Shown piece after piece: positions 12,131 to 23,594 of a stretch of 64,000 bases of DNA (position 1 is the stretch's first letter; every line of letters starts with the position of its first letter). The stretch lies in NCBI GenBank assembly GCA_948567375.1, contig OX419760.1, positions 43,400,001-43,464,000 of the forward strand, read 5' to 3'. The position numbers and the translations under genes were made by a program. This DNA comes from Lunularia cruciata (taxonomy: Eukaryota > Streptophyta > Marchantiopsida > Lunulariales > Lunulariaceae). Under the pieces are notes generated by a model that was given only the letters and a program-made list of their open reading frames with translations, did not search any database and was not told where the DNA came from.

Positions 12131-14193
12131 TTTTTCCTATCTCCTTCCCCTTCTCCAACAATCCCAGTTCCCTTGATGTGCCCAATTCCAGTCCCGTCCC
12201 TGAAGAAAAGAAGTTCAAAACCCTGAAGCAAACTTCTAACCACTAGAGATCTGAACAAAGCCCCAAGACGTTTCTCAATGTTGTGGATCTCGTTTCCTTT
12301 CTAGCACCCTTGGAGACTCCTACAACACGGTTGCCAGGTTTCTCTTCACAACCCGTCAGAGACGTCGCAGTCTGCAATCATATCTCTGAACGCAGCTACC
12401 ACGCAGAGACCAGTCCCCTGTACTAACTTGCACCCCTTGACAGTCAAAATCTACTCGACAACACTGAAAGAAGTTTTCTCTTTCCTTCTCCGTGCTTGAC
12501 AGAGATTTTGGCACTGTAGAGGTCTTTAATTTCTTGCTTCACTAACATAAAGCAGTTTGAATTTGAGTACAATTTACCCTCACCCTACCGGACGTTGCTG
12601 CTGCATCACTGCATCACAAACTAACGGCAGCGATTCACTCTGTTCTCGCACATGGGTCTGTCCTGCTACGATGTGTAGCTGAGCATTCAACCTGTTTGGT
12701 TTCCCCCGTACGGGCCAAAAGTTAGCTACAGCAGCACCGTTAGGAGACGGCCAAAGTCAACTTACTCGAACTTCTTCATAGAAAAGCAATTGATCATGTA
12801 TCCTTCACCTTTTTAGCACGGCCCGTCAATCTGGAGGGAGGTTCAGTTTCATTTTTCTATGTTTTAATGTAGTGTTCCTGAGCAGGGAATTTTTTGGAAA
12901 CGCTGACGAGAAACACTTGACCAGACTAAGGTGTTCGTTCAAATTCTTCATTATGAGATAATGTTATCGGATATTTTTATTTGCTGAAATCACCCCTTAC
13001 TTTGTAGTCGAGAGTTGATGATAATTGTTTATGTTTGTACGAGGCGTTTGCAAGCTTTCAAATCTTAACGCGCTATCTTATAAACAGATTTATAGCGACC
13101 CTGCACAGAACACTGAAAAGTATTATATTTAGTACTAGTAGGACCCGCGTCCTACGGACACGCCATATAACTCTTTTTTTTAATTCCCTGAAATATATCA
13201 TATCAATTCAACTTTGTAACCAGTTGTAATATCCTCTGGGTTTGCCTTGTGACCCCGGCAAAATTCCTTGATTGTGGATAATGCTGCGATGCAAAGCAGA
13301 GTAAAGATACATGAGACATTGACCTTGATCTGGTTTCGCATTGAGATTGCGTAAAGAAGAGAGTACTAAGAAGCTGAAGAGCAGAGCAACACAAAGCAAA
13401 AACAAAAGTGTACTTAGTAGAGTGGCTAAAACATGGATATGCTTCTTGAAGATGATTAACTGTCTTTCATATAATTTCACTAAGAAAATGAAAATATAAA
13501 ACCATGTCATTATGACCTATCTATCTGGATAGTGAACCATGTCCCTATATTACCTATAAGGTCTCATGCGTTTTGAAGACCATAGGAAAAACATAAGCTG
13601 AAGAAGCTGTGAAACTTCCTGTTCTTGGCACACGGAACTCGTATTGCGGAGTTCTCATGTACCTCGAATTGAGTTTTTGATTGCTTCTTTTGGCTTCGAC
13701 CGAATTCTTTAGTGATGGGTGTCCGAAATCAGCGAAGGGCGAAAGATTACCAAAGCTAGCCAAACTAATCACTTTTTATTAATTGCGCTTGCCCAAGCTT
13801 TATGTATATTCCATTCAGAAGGGAGGCATTCCTTGCCCTTAATGGATTCCTATGATGTCCCTATCACTTCAACCGTATGACAGATTTTGACAATCTTCAA
13901 GAAATAGAATTTCTCTCAAGTAAAGGCATATGATACAAATAGGTTTAGATCCCAACTTCAAGAAATAGAATTTCTCTCAAGCAAAGGTACATGATACAAA
14001 TAGGTTTAGATCCAAACTGCATCCACTCTAAAAGATTAGATCAGTGATCGTCCAGATTTCGTCAGCATCCACTGTCTAGTTCTGCCAGTTTGCTTATTAC
14101 CAACCTCAACCAACTTTGTCTAATAAACATGTAGTTGCTATGCTTTCAAATCTTTCGTGTTTGGACGTAGGTATGTGACAATGAAAGCAAAAC
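12131..14193. other. Intergenic region upstream of the F-box/RCC1 gene, leading into the repeat cluster
   Basis: It contains the 5' UTR/promoter of the minus-strand RCC1 gene (from about 12131) and then roughly 1.5 kb with no recognisable exon. The only clear structure is a two-copy tandem repeat at 13895-14016. ORFs at 13035-13772 show no known domain. Confidence 0.45.
13895..14016. repeat. Two-copy 61-bp tandem repeat
   Basis: Units 13895-13955 and 13956-14016 begin cttcaagaaatagaatttct and end aggtttagatcc(c/a)aa. They differ at only a few positions, so the duplication is recent. Confidence 0.88.
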
Positions 14194-16269
14194 ATGGATG
14201 TGTGCGAAATAAAACATGGATGGTTCAAGTATAGTGAAGGGTGTGAACAAAGTCTAATTTTTCATCTACTTCAGATTACACCTACTATCAAGCTCTTGGA
14301 TGAAATCATCCAACTCAACGGTACACACTACCAAAATAGTGTTTTGGGCCTTTGGAGGCCCATAAGTCTTGTTCATGTCCCACAACAATTGTGCAGATAC
14401 ACCAAGTACCCTCTTAATTGAATCAACCCACATGATAAACTCCAAACCAGAATAAATCTCCTCCCTTATTAGGACTAGAGATACGGGCTCATATCAAGCA
14501 CCACTCCTTGTAAACTTACTACATTCTATAGCAAAATCTCTTCTAGAATCCTTGGAGAACTCTATATGACAATGTATCCCAAATTGTAGCTATAACCACC
14601 AAGTATCATCGTGAAGTATCACCTACTAATGTAACTCTAACAGTAAAAACTACTAGGGGAAAAGGCAACCTATAACCTCGCATCATAATATACACTCTTA
14701 TGATTTGTAGGCCATCATTTCCTACTTCACTAGAGAGAAGTAGTCTAACTTGTCATTATTCCCAACATCACTATTAAGAACACACTAGAGCACCAATGTT
14801 CTAAATATCAAGGCACCTCACACAAACGTGGTATACAACAAGAAGTAGAGAATGGAAGGGGTACAATCACAAGAAATCAAGACAATAACACTTCATCTCA
14901 CAAATCAAAATTGGATTGACACTGTCAACATTCGGCATTTGACATAATAGGAGTTTATTCTACTCTTATGCTACCAAGATTACTAAGGATGGTATCAAAC
15001 TACCTCTCTTAGCCAAAGCTACATAAGTATATACATTAGGCTACTAATTACTAGGAAAACAAATGAGGGTAGACCATTTGGCTAGGGCATTAGTTTAGGA
15101 ATCAAAGATTTGGGTTTCAAACCTTGTTGCACACAATCTTGAAGGATGGGCAGATTTTTCCAAACAACTACCAAAAACTCAACTATTGGCTAGCTTCATG
15201 TATTGCTTGCTAGCACTTCTAGGCCTCTCTAGCACTATGCCTTAAAGCCTCTAAATGCCAAAATTCAGCCGAGGCGTTTCCTCTTGCCAATTTGAACCCT
15301 CTCCAAATCTGGCCAACCTTCACCAACTTGAGTACTAGCTAGGGCAATTTGTGCAACGTTCAACCTTGGACAACCTTTGCCAATATGATGTACCACCACT
15401 ATAGTTAGTTGATTTCCAAATCCTCCATTAACTATAAACTCATGGTGTGCTCAAATTGAACACTCATTGTCTTAAATTGACTCAATTCTCAAAAACATGG
15501 GTAGTGCTTTTGGACACCATCTACCCCACTATCAAATCTATAGCAACTCAATTAAAGCTTTCACCCACAATTAACATAATTGAAGGATACATTTGAGTAT
15601 AGCAATTGTAGATACAAGTAATTGCACCAAGCTTGGAGATACCACCAATGCTCTTGGTTTCTACACTGGATTTTTTCCTAACACTCACTTCTTTGATGTA
15701 ATCAATCTACACAACTCAAATCATATTCAATTTGGATCAAAAATTGATCCTTGGCTCAATGGTCTACCAATAGTAGGCCTTGATTACAATCAAGCCACAT
15801 CCACTTTAGCTAAGAGACTTTGTGTGACACTAGTCAGCCTCCATCACCCAAGCCAAGAGCGTAAAGGCTCAACATCAAAGAAGTGAGCTCTTTAGAGCTG
15901 CACTTCAAACATAAAACCCTTTGCTCAACTTGGATCTCTAATCCTAACTACACCATTGATGGTACAAATGGTGCAAGTGACAATGGATCCTACAATGTGA
16001 TCAATAGCCTTAATATAAAATATGGCTGCCATTAAGTAGTCTCTACGCATTGACTAATATAACTTGAACCACCAAGATTATCACTCTAGCTTTTGAGCAA
16101 ACTAGCTTTGGTTCTACAAATGTCATGACAGCCAGATCACATGAACAAAGAACATGGTCTGGATGAAGAATTACCCACAATGATAGAAGTCCTCAAGACA
16201 AAGGAAGAAGAGTCTATGGGAGGATGCTAACACAATGGGTATAAGATGAATGAGGCCAAAGATAGGGCT
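14194..16269 (-). mobile_element. Inverted relic of the G-family retrotransposon (LTR-like part, leader and gag start)
   Basis: Read on the minus strand, this matches element G piecewise. About 16150-15450 resembles the 53030-53476 LTR-like segment (shared landmarks include agctcacttctttgatgttgagcc and tgtggcttgattgtaat). About 14900-14200 resembles the leader and gag start at 41300-42040 (shared tgatttcttgtgattg, ggtgccttga, gttgtgggacat, ttggatgatttcatc, ttgttcacacccttca). The plus-strand ORF at 14194-14421 is the antisense shadow of that gag start and is not a gene. The copy is heavily mutated and truncated at 14194, where host-like sequence begins. Confidence 0.75.
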
Positions 16270-16517
16270 TGTGAGCCGGCTTGTCTCTCACTTAGGATGA
16301 ATGTTTGATGACTATTAAGGTAGCACACCATGGACTAAGAAAACAAAGAACCCCAACTTTATCACACTACTCCAAGGCTAGAAATCTAAGGCACCTCCAA
16401 GACTCAAGACTCAAGACACTACTCACTAAGGAACTCAATGAGAGAGAGATAGCTGCAAATGAAAGGATGATGAGTACCTCCTCACTCCTAGCTTATATAC
16501 TCATGAAAAAGTTATCT
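16270..16517 (-). repeat. Inverted fragment (3' part) of LTR-A
   Basis: The reverse complement matches the last ~250 bp of LTR-A: a tataa-containing core, tactcatcatcctttcattt, ctctctctcattgagttc, cttagtccatggtg, and the end ggctcaca (tgtgagcc at 16269-16276). It abuts the 5' LTR of element A head-to-head and carries a small internal duplication (gactcaagactcaagac). Confidence 0.85.
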
Positions 16518-16518
16518 A

Positions 16519-17168
16519 GTTTGGTATTACTAGTACTTGAGATATATTATTTATATAGAGATAAAAGACGGTTCTACATTAGTCATGATTAGCTAAAGTT
16601 AGTCATATCTAAGATAGTGTGGACCTTACTTTAGAGGAAGTGGAAAAGATGAGCACCACTATTTTGGATTCTAGTGTGTTGACTTGGTATTATTCCTAGG
16701 TATTTGGCTTTGAGGAAAGAATTGAGAACTCTTGGGTCCGCAAGCCTTTTTGCTTTGGATTCTTCTATAGTCCAAGGATAGCCCATGTGAAAGAATCCTT
16801 GACTTAGTAGTTGATTCAAGATAAGATCACATGCTTAGTGGAATATGCCCATGTGGATGGATATTCCTTTATACTTTTTGACTTTACTTGACTTTTAGCC
16901 TAGTAACTTAAGTTATTATGGTAAATAGTAACTTTAGTGTATAACTATTTCACAAGTATATAAACAAGGGGTGAGGAGATACTCATCATCCTTTCATTTG
17001 CAACTATCTCTCTCTCATTGAGTTCTCTAGTGAGCAATGTCTTGAGTCTTGGAGTGTTCGCCTTGGAGGAGTATGATGGAGTTGGGGTTCCTTGCCTTCT
17101 TAGTCCATGGTGCACTACCATAATAGCCATTAGAGGTTCATCTTGAATGAAAGATAAGACGACTCACA
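16519..17168 (+). repeat. 5' LTR of element A (first ~44 bp missing)
   Basis: It aligns without gaps to 23637-24286. About 560 bp of the core look identical by eye, with differences confined to both ends. A promoter-like tataaac lies in it near 16978. Its expected start (TGTAACACCC) is replaced by the inverted LTR fragment. Confidence 0.9.
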
Positions 17169-18050
17169 TTTTTGGTTTTGTTGCCACAACCTCTCTAGAA
17201 GGCAAGATAATGTTCCACGTATAGTTCTATATTGGACAGAAGGAGGCTATGAGAGCTCACTTAGAGAGAACTTTAAGGGAGGAGAGTGCCAAACTTATGT
17301 TAGAGAACTTGGACACATTAGTATAACTTGTAGTTCATTATGATGTCTTTGAGGTGATTTTGTACATCTTAAATACTTGAGAGGATTTGGAGAGATGGTG
17401 TGAGGTGGATTGTAGATTTTGGGGATTAAGGTGATTTTGGGTAAAATCTCAAGTTTGAGATCTAGACTTTAAAGTTCTAAACTTGATAGCTTGGGTTATC
17501 TTTCAATTATCACATTTGAAATTATTGTGAGAATTACTATGTGCACCGGGCTAGAATTTTTGAAAGTTGATAGAGTAAACTACTCCTAAAATTGCATGCT
17601 CTTTGGAAAATTGTACATAGTCTACAATTTATTAAATTTTTAGTGTATTTTTCTAAAATTTTCCAAGAAAATAAAATGCATTGTATCCTACCTGCTGACA
17701 CACAAATTAGAGAGAGATCATTCTTGCGCAAAGAGTTATGAGTTTTTAAAGTGAGGGGTGTGGTTTTCAGACCAAATCTGAAATATGTGTGCTGAATAGA
17801 AAGATGTCTAGGCCAAATGGATCAATGAAAAGATCTGAAATTTTGCAGAGAGGGACTCTCTAAAATTGTGATCAAGTGTGAAAAATTTCACAATATTGTG
17901 ACATACCAATTGAGAAATTTGAGTTACATTGTGAGGAAGGGTCAACTTTGTAGAGTTGAGATCTCATGCGTGAGGAGTTTGAGAGCAACAAAAGCATGTT
18001 TGAGTGTTTAGATTCATCTTGGGAACATAGAGGGTCATCAAGAGTGGAAA
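17169..18050 (+). other. Leader of element A
   Basis: Untranslated leader between the 5' LTR and the first ORF. The sequence right after the LTR (tttttggttttgttgccaca) is not the common initiator-Met primer site TGGTATCAGAGC, so the primer tRNA is not identified. I see no coding sequence. Confidence 0.5.
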
Positions 18051-18499
18051 TTGAGACTATGCAAGGTTCCACAAGAGTTTAAGGTGATTGTAGGGGTAGA
18101 TTTGAGGAAAAGAGAGTTTAGAATAGAATTTGAAGAGAGTGTTGAGAGGATTCATAAACCTACACCACTTGGAGGAAAGAGTGAGTCTAAGTGCTTTCTA
18201 TGTAGAGAGAAGGAACATAAAGCAAGTTCATGTCCATTGACCTTTGAGAGCAAGAGTTTGAGGGAAAGGAGAGGATACTTGACTTGGGTTTGCATGTTGG
18301 ACCTTCTTCACCGAGATTGGGAGGGAGAAGATCTAATACCAAGGAGTTGTGTGAGGTTTGTGGAGTTGAAGGGCTTCCAAAAGGACATGAATGTAGTGGA
18401 GTAAAAGCACTTTTGGAGACTTTGGTGAAGGATCTTGGAGAGAGTCTTAGTACAGCTACAAAAATACTACCACCTTCATCAGCTAGTTCTCAAGATTAA
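18051..18499 (+). pseudogene. Extra ORF ahead of gag in element A, with a CCHC zinc knuckle
   Basis: Two overlapping frames (18051-18404 and 18284-18499) read as one protein broken by a single frameshift near 18280-18300. The first part carries a clear C-x2-C-x4-H-x4-C knuckle at 18192-18233 (CFLCREKEHKASSC). The second has CEVCGVEGLPKGHEC, a second Cys/His cluster, before a stop at 18499. The canonical gag with its own knuckle only starts at 18735, so this is an additional nucleic-acid-binding-type ORF. Most Ty3/gypsy elements have nothing here. It may be a duplicated nucleocapsid tail or an accessory gene; I recognise no named family. Confidence 0.55.
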
Positions 18500-18734
18500 T
18501 GATGAAGATAATCTTTCAACTTATAGATAAACTATCCATGAGGTTTAGATTAATATGCAATCTAGGATTTGATGTTGCTATAGAAATTTTGGAGTAACCT
18601 GAACCTTTTGTGTTCCCTAGGGTGGATTATTCTCAAATGGTGTTATTTATATACATACTCTATTAGTTATATAGTGAGAGAAAAGGAAAAAGAAAAGAAA
18701 AATTGAGAGAAAAGAATGATAGTGAGAGGTTAAG

Positions 18735-19862
18735 ATGGAGAAACTTCCGGTTATCTTTGGCAAGGATGGAGAAGATTTGGAGGCCTTTGTGAGAGACTTC
18801 AAGAGAGCTTGCATAGGAAACAAAGAGGAGGAAGAATGAGTGGGCTTCATTATTACCAGATTTCTTTGAGGATGCAGCAATTACATGGTATGAGTCAGAA
18901 TACCAAAAAGGAGAGAGGAAACATGGGCAAGAAGAGTCTTGGGAACTCATTGAGAACTTCAACACTCATTGAGAACTTTCTCTCAGATGAGAGTTATGAG
19001 AGATTGATGAGTGAAGTTACCTTTCTCAAGCAAAGAGATGGAGAGAAAGTGAGAGTCTATGTAGAAAGATTGGAAAAGTTAAAGTCCAAATTTTGCATAG
19101 TGTTGAGAAAGGGTAGGGATGATGTAGAGACGTATGATTGGCATAGGAGCTATGCTCACCAAGAATTTTGTGAGAGGATTGAGACCACAAATTAGAAGCA
19201 AGGTGAGATATGAGAAACCTTCTTCCAAGGTTGAAGCTATCAAGATCGCAATTTGTATGGAGGAGAGCTTGGAAGAGGATGAGAGTGATTTGGTGGTGAA
19301 TGAGGTTGTGCATCCTCCTCAAGGCTACAAGTATGGTGGAATTTTTTATACTTGGTGGGCAAAGGTTGCACCAAAAGTAGTTGTTGCTCCAGTTCTTGCA
19401 CCTCTACCAAAAGATCTACTTCAAACCATCATAGAACAACTTGCAGATCTCAAGATCAATGTGGTGCAACTATGGGAGAAGAGAGAGGTGGATCAGAATT
19501 TAGGGAGAGTGCCTAGGAGTTATAGAAACTATCCATATAGAGGAGGCCAACCAGCTAGCAATTTCAATGATAGAAATTGTTTTGGTTGTGGAGGAAGAGG
19601 CCATATCCAAGGGAATTGCCCAAATTCCACTAACCATGGAGGAAGGGGTTATGAGGGAGCCAATAAAGTGAAAGAGGGAGTTAGTGAAACCCAAGTGGCT
19701 CCTAATCCAAACAAAGATAAGGAGATAGCATCTATGGATGTGATTGAGAGCAAGAATGAGAAGAACGAGTGCTCAAACTCCAAAGGTCTTCATTTGAATC
19801 TTTTGGAAAAAGAGAGCTTGTTTTGCAAAGGATGTGCACTCTTTTCAAGGATTAACTCCTAG
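18735..19862 (+). pseudogene. gag: gag of element A (capsid and nucleocapsid), frameshifted
   Basis: ATG at 18735 starts MEKLPVIFGKDGEDLEAFVR, a capsid-type beginning, but a TGA near 18838 and frameshifts split it. Capsid-like sequence resumes at about 18960-19195 and the C-terminal part is open from 19134 (GLRPQIRSKVRYEKPSSKVE). The nucleocapsid knuckle CFGCGGRGHIQGNC is intact at 19578-19619. The family role is to package element RNA in virus-like particles. It is followed by protease in a separate frame. Confidence 0.8.
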
Positions 19863-20149
19863 CCATGATACTCTTATCCCTACTAGGAACACTTGCACAA
19901 GCATTTCAACACCATCAAAAAAAAGATTCCAAGGACCAAGTTGGGGATGGAGGATTTCTTGATTTCAAAGCAACAATGGAACTACAATGTGTTGGAGGAT
20001 GTTTGTAGTCACAAGGCTAACATCATAGTGGGCCAATTAATTGCTTTGAACCCTACCTTGAGAAAGGAGCTTAGAGGTGGTTTGAGTTCTACAAGGAGCA
20101 AGAGGAAGAAAAAGGCAAAAGCTCCAATATCAATGGGGGTGGTGGATGC

Positions 20150-20500
20150 CAAGCCAGCACCATGGGAGGCTTGTGAATATGCCTCCAAGATTGATGTGAC
20201 AGTAAATGGTCACAACATCAAGGATGCATTGGTTGATGGAAGATCAGTAGTGAATGCCATATCAGAAAGGTTGATGAAGAAGTTGGGTATGATACACTCC
20301 AGACCTTCAACATTTGTGGTGAGCATGGAAAACAAACAACAAGTTTGACCAGTAGGAGTGATGGATAAAGTGGTAGTTTTAATCTCATAGTTAAAGTGGT
20401 AGTCAAAATCTCATGACTTTCCAAGTCTTGAAGGATTCAAGCTATGACTTACTTCTTGGGAGGCCATGGTTGAGAGCAGCACGCACGCCTGATCAATGGT
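20150..20500 (+). pseudogene. Retropepsin-like protease remnant of element A
   Basis: VTVNGHNIKDALVDGRSVVN is the aspartic-protease active-site region. The usual D-G/S/T-G-A/S triad reads D-G-R-S here. The flap/C-terminal landmark YDLLLGRPWL lies at about 20440-20470 after a stop and frame change near 20346. Family role: cleavage of the Gag-Pol polyprotein. The changed triad and the break make activity unlikely. Confidence 0.65.
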
Positions 20501-20699
20501 ACAAAGGCTACTTGAGGATTGGGTCATCAAACAATAGAGTCTTAGTTCTTATGACTAACACCACCAACACTTCACATTTAGATACACCATCTTCTAATTT
20601 TTGGGAATCAAATTCTAAAGAAGGAGCTTCAGGTGTGGACACAAGCATGGAAGAGGAGACTTCCACAAAGGAGGATGAATTTGAATCTGATTCAGATGT

Positions 20700-21790
20700 G
20701 TATCCCTTGTGTGTTATGGATTTTTCACCTAAGCCTGAGGTTTTGAGGGACCCAGATAAATCATCATTGACACTTGAGGAGATAGAGAGGATGTTATCTA
20801 CCCTCAAGTATGGCGCAAATGTTACCAAGGAGGAGAAGGTGAGATTTGAGGAGATTTTCCATAAGTTCATCCATGTGTTTGCTTTTAGTTACAAGGATTT
20901 GAAGGAAGTTACCTTGGAGGAGCACAAGATAGCGGTGGAGTCACATGCAAGACCAATCCGCCAAAAGCAATGTAGCATTAGCCCACCAATATCTTTTGTT
21001 GTGAAGGAGGAGATTGATAAGCTCAAGGAGGCTGGATTTATCTTTGAGGTGGAGAATTCAGAATGGGTGTCTCCAATTGTCATTGTATAAAAAAAGAATG
21101 GTAAGCTTTGGGTATGTGTGGATTAAAAGAAGCTCAATGTTGTAACCAAGAAGGACTACTACCCATTGCCATTTATTGATGAGATCTTGGAGGAGATGTA
21201 GGTCATGAGAGGTATAGTTTTGGAGATGGTTATAGTGGATATAACCAAATCAAGATTGCACTACAACATCAACTACTCACCACATTCACCACACCTTGGG
21301 GGACTTATGCTTTAAGGGTCATGCATTTGGGCTTTGCAATGCTCCAACCACATTCCAACGGTTCATGAACAAGGTATTTAAACCTTTCATTGGGAAATTT
21401 GTGAGAGACTTCATTGATGACTTTTGTGTCTATGGGAGCAAGGAGGAGCACTTTGAGCACCTTATCAAGGTCTTGCAATCTTTGGATGAGGCAAATGCAT
21501 CACTCAACCCGGAGAAGTGTATTTTTGGATGTGAAGAAGGTCAACTTTTGGGGCACATCATCTCCAAGGATGGAATAGCAATTGATCTTGAGAAGGTGAG
21601 GAAAATCTCAGACCTTCCATTCCCTTCAAGCTTGACAAAGTTGCTCCAATTCTTGGGGATGGTTGGGTATTATAGGAGGATCATCTTCTCATTTTCCAAC
21701 AAGGCTTATGCATTGACCATCTACATGAAGAAGGGTGTAGATTACATGGTGATTTGGGAGGACAAGAAGGCTCTCAAAGCTTTTGAGTAG
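20700..21790 (+). pseudogene. pol: Reverse transcriptase of element A
   Basis: From the linker (EEHKIAVESHARPIRQKQ) the frame runs into RT: VVKEEIDKLKEAGFIFEVEN, WVSPIVIV-stop-KKNGKLWVCVD-stop-KKLN, DYYPLPFIDEI, FGLCNAPTTFQRFMNKVF, the catalytic box FIDDFCVYG near 21415-21440, and LGMVGYYRRIIFSFSNKAY. Stops fall at 21088 and 21124, and a disrupted patch at 21195-21300 breaks the palm. The FIDD box replaces the usual Y/F-x-DD and keeps both Asp. The copy is inactive as it stands. Confidence 0.85.
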
Positions 21791-22440
21791 CTCAAGCAAT
21801 CCCTTGTTGTAGCTCCAATTCTTGCTAAACTTGATTGGGGTAAGCCTTTTATCCTCTACACTAATGATTCTAATGTAGCTATAGGATGCACTCTTAGTCA
21901 ATTACAGTAAGGTGGGCAAGATCATCCAATAGCTTATGCTAGTAGGCAAATGGTTTGAGCGGATAGAGAAAAGGGTTGACATTGATCTTTGGTCTCAAGA
22001 AGTTTAGACATTACTTGATTGGAGGGAAAGCCACCATTGTCACGGATCACAAGGCTTTGAAGTACATCTTCAACAAGCCTAATGTTGAAGGGAGACTAGC
22101 AAGGTGGATGATACTCTGGTCTGAGTATGACTCCGCCATTGAGGATAGGCCAAGAAAGAAACATGCAAATGCTAATTTGTTATCTAAGGCCTATGATCAT
22201 GATGGAGATGAGCCAGTGGATGATTCCTTCCCGGATGAGGAGCTCATGACAATCTCATTCACTCAAGAGGTTCCAATAGAGTACAAGGAGACAATGGATT
22301 TTGTGACAAGAGGTAACTATCCAAAAGGGATGCATGCTAGGGAGAGGAAGACCCTTGCAACAAGATCTAGACCTTACACAATGCTGGAGGATATTCTTTT
22401 TCACCAAGAAGTAGATGGTCTACTTTGAAGAGAAGTGGGT
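21791..22440 (+). pseudogene. RNase H domain of element A
   Basis: After an in-frame TAG at 21788, LKQSLVVAPILAKLDWGKPF and FILYTNDSNVAIGCTLSQL mark the RNase H start. The first catalytic Asp of the usual YTDxS is Asn here (a G-to-A change). The later part reads FGLKKFRHYLIGGKATIVTD, HKALKYIFNKPNVEGRLARW, then a connection region to a TGA at 22426. There are several stops. Confidence 0.75.
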
Positions 22441-23546
22441 AAGGAAGAGTCTATCCTATTCATAAAGGAGTTTCATGAAGGTTTAGTGTGTGGAGGACGC
22501 TTTGCATGAAAGGTGATTGCTTTCAAGATTCTAGATGCAGGTTACGATTGGAGAAGGACTTTCAAAGATCGTCTTGATTATTGCAAAACTTGTCATGTTT
22601 GTCAAGCTTTTGCTAGAAAATCTAGTTCCACTCCACCACTTAGATCAATTCCATTGCTAGGACCTTTTAAGAAGTGGAGAATTGATTTTGTAGGTCCTCT
22701 CAATAGAATCCAAGGAACAATCAGTACATTGTGGTAGTTATTAATTACCTTTCCAAGTGGGTTGAAGCTAGACCATTGAGGGACAAGAATGAAGATGAAG
22801 TGGGTAGATTTCTTTATGAATGCATTATCACTAGGTTTGGATGCCCTTTGGAGTTGGTTTCTAATAGAGTAGGAGAGTTTACAAGAATCATCACTACAAC
22901 CATGCTACAACATTTCTCTATCACACATAGAGTAACTACATCCTATAAGCCAAATTCCAATGGCTTGGCAAAGAGAACCAATCAAATATTGTGCATGATG
23001 TTGGCCAAAGATGCAAAAATAAAGGGGGTTAAACCTCATTGGGACAAGAGGATTTATGCAGTTTTGTGGGAGTATATGACAACCATGAAGACTTCCATTG
23101 GATATTCTCCATTTCAATTGGTATATGGTATTGAGTCTACCTCATCCATTCACTTTGATCTTCCTACCTTCCAAAGCATTCATAGGAGATTGAAGAAAGC
23201 ACAAGGAGGTGATGTAGAGAAGTCAAGGAAGGATCAACTCATGGAATTGGAAGAAGCAAGAGCAGTTACTATGGTTCAAGTAGAGCAAGCCCAAAGGAAA
23301 AAAAAGGAGAGCTATGACAAGAGGCAAGGCAAGAAGAAGGTGGAGCCTTTTAAAGAAGGTGATTGGGTAATGCTATTTGATTCTATTCGATTGAAGAGAG
23401 TGCAAAAGAAGTTTTTGCCTAAGTACTTTGGACCTTTCATAGTGGAGGAGGTGTGGGGAAATTACACCTATGATCTCAAGGAGTTGGGAGGAAGACACTT
23501 TGATAAGATTAACCATGATAATTTTAAGATGTATCATAGAAGGTAG
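22441..23546 (+). pseudogene. Integrase of element A
   Basis: The zinc-binding part (CKTCHVCQ near 22582-22605) precedes the core: KWRIDFVGPL (first Asp), INYLSKWVEARPL, ELVSNRVGEF (second catalytic Asp replaced by Asn) and PNSNGLAKRTN (catalytic Glu replaced by Lys). The C-terminal part has KKVEPFKEGDWVMLFDSIRL and YFGPFIVEEV, ending at a TAG near 23546. A TAG at 22736 separates the halves. Two of three DDE residues are lost, both by changes readable as G-to-A. No chromodomain follows; the 3' LTR starts about 50 bp later. Confidence 0.88.
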
Positions 23547-23579
23547 AGAGACCTTCACTTTGAGGACAAAGTGAAAACT

Positions 23580-23594
23580 TAGTCCGGGGGTAAA
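23580..23594 (+). promoter_or_regulatory. Polypurine tract of element A
   Basis: The purine-rich run agtccgggggtaaa lies directly before the 3' LTR start TGTAAC, the position of the plus-strand primer in LTR elements. Confidence 0.6.

Noticed and set aside
13895-14016. CRISPR-like or satellite array
   Set aside because: Only two adjacent copies without spacers; a simple local duplication.
16945-17130. 61-codon antisense ORF recurring at 24063-24248, 30660-30845 and 41046-41231
   Set aside because: It recurs because the LTR-A sequence recurs; it has no known domain and no independent evidence of expression.
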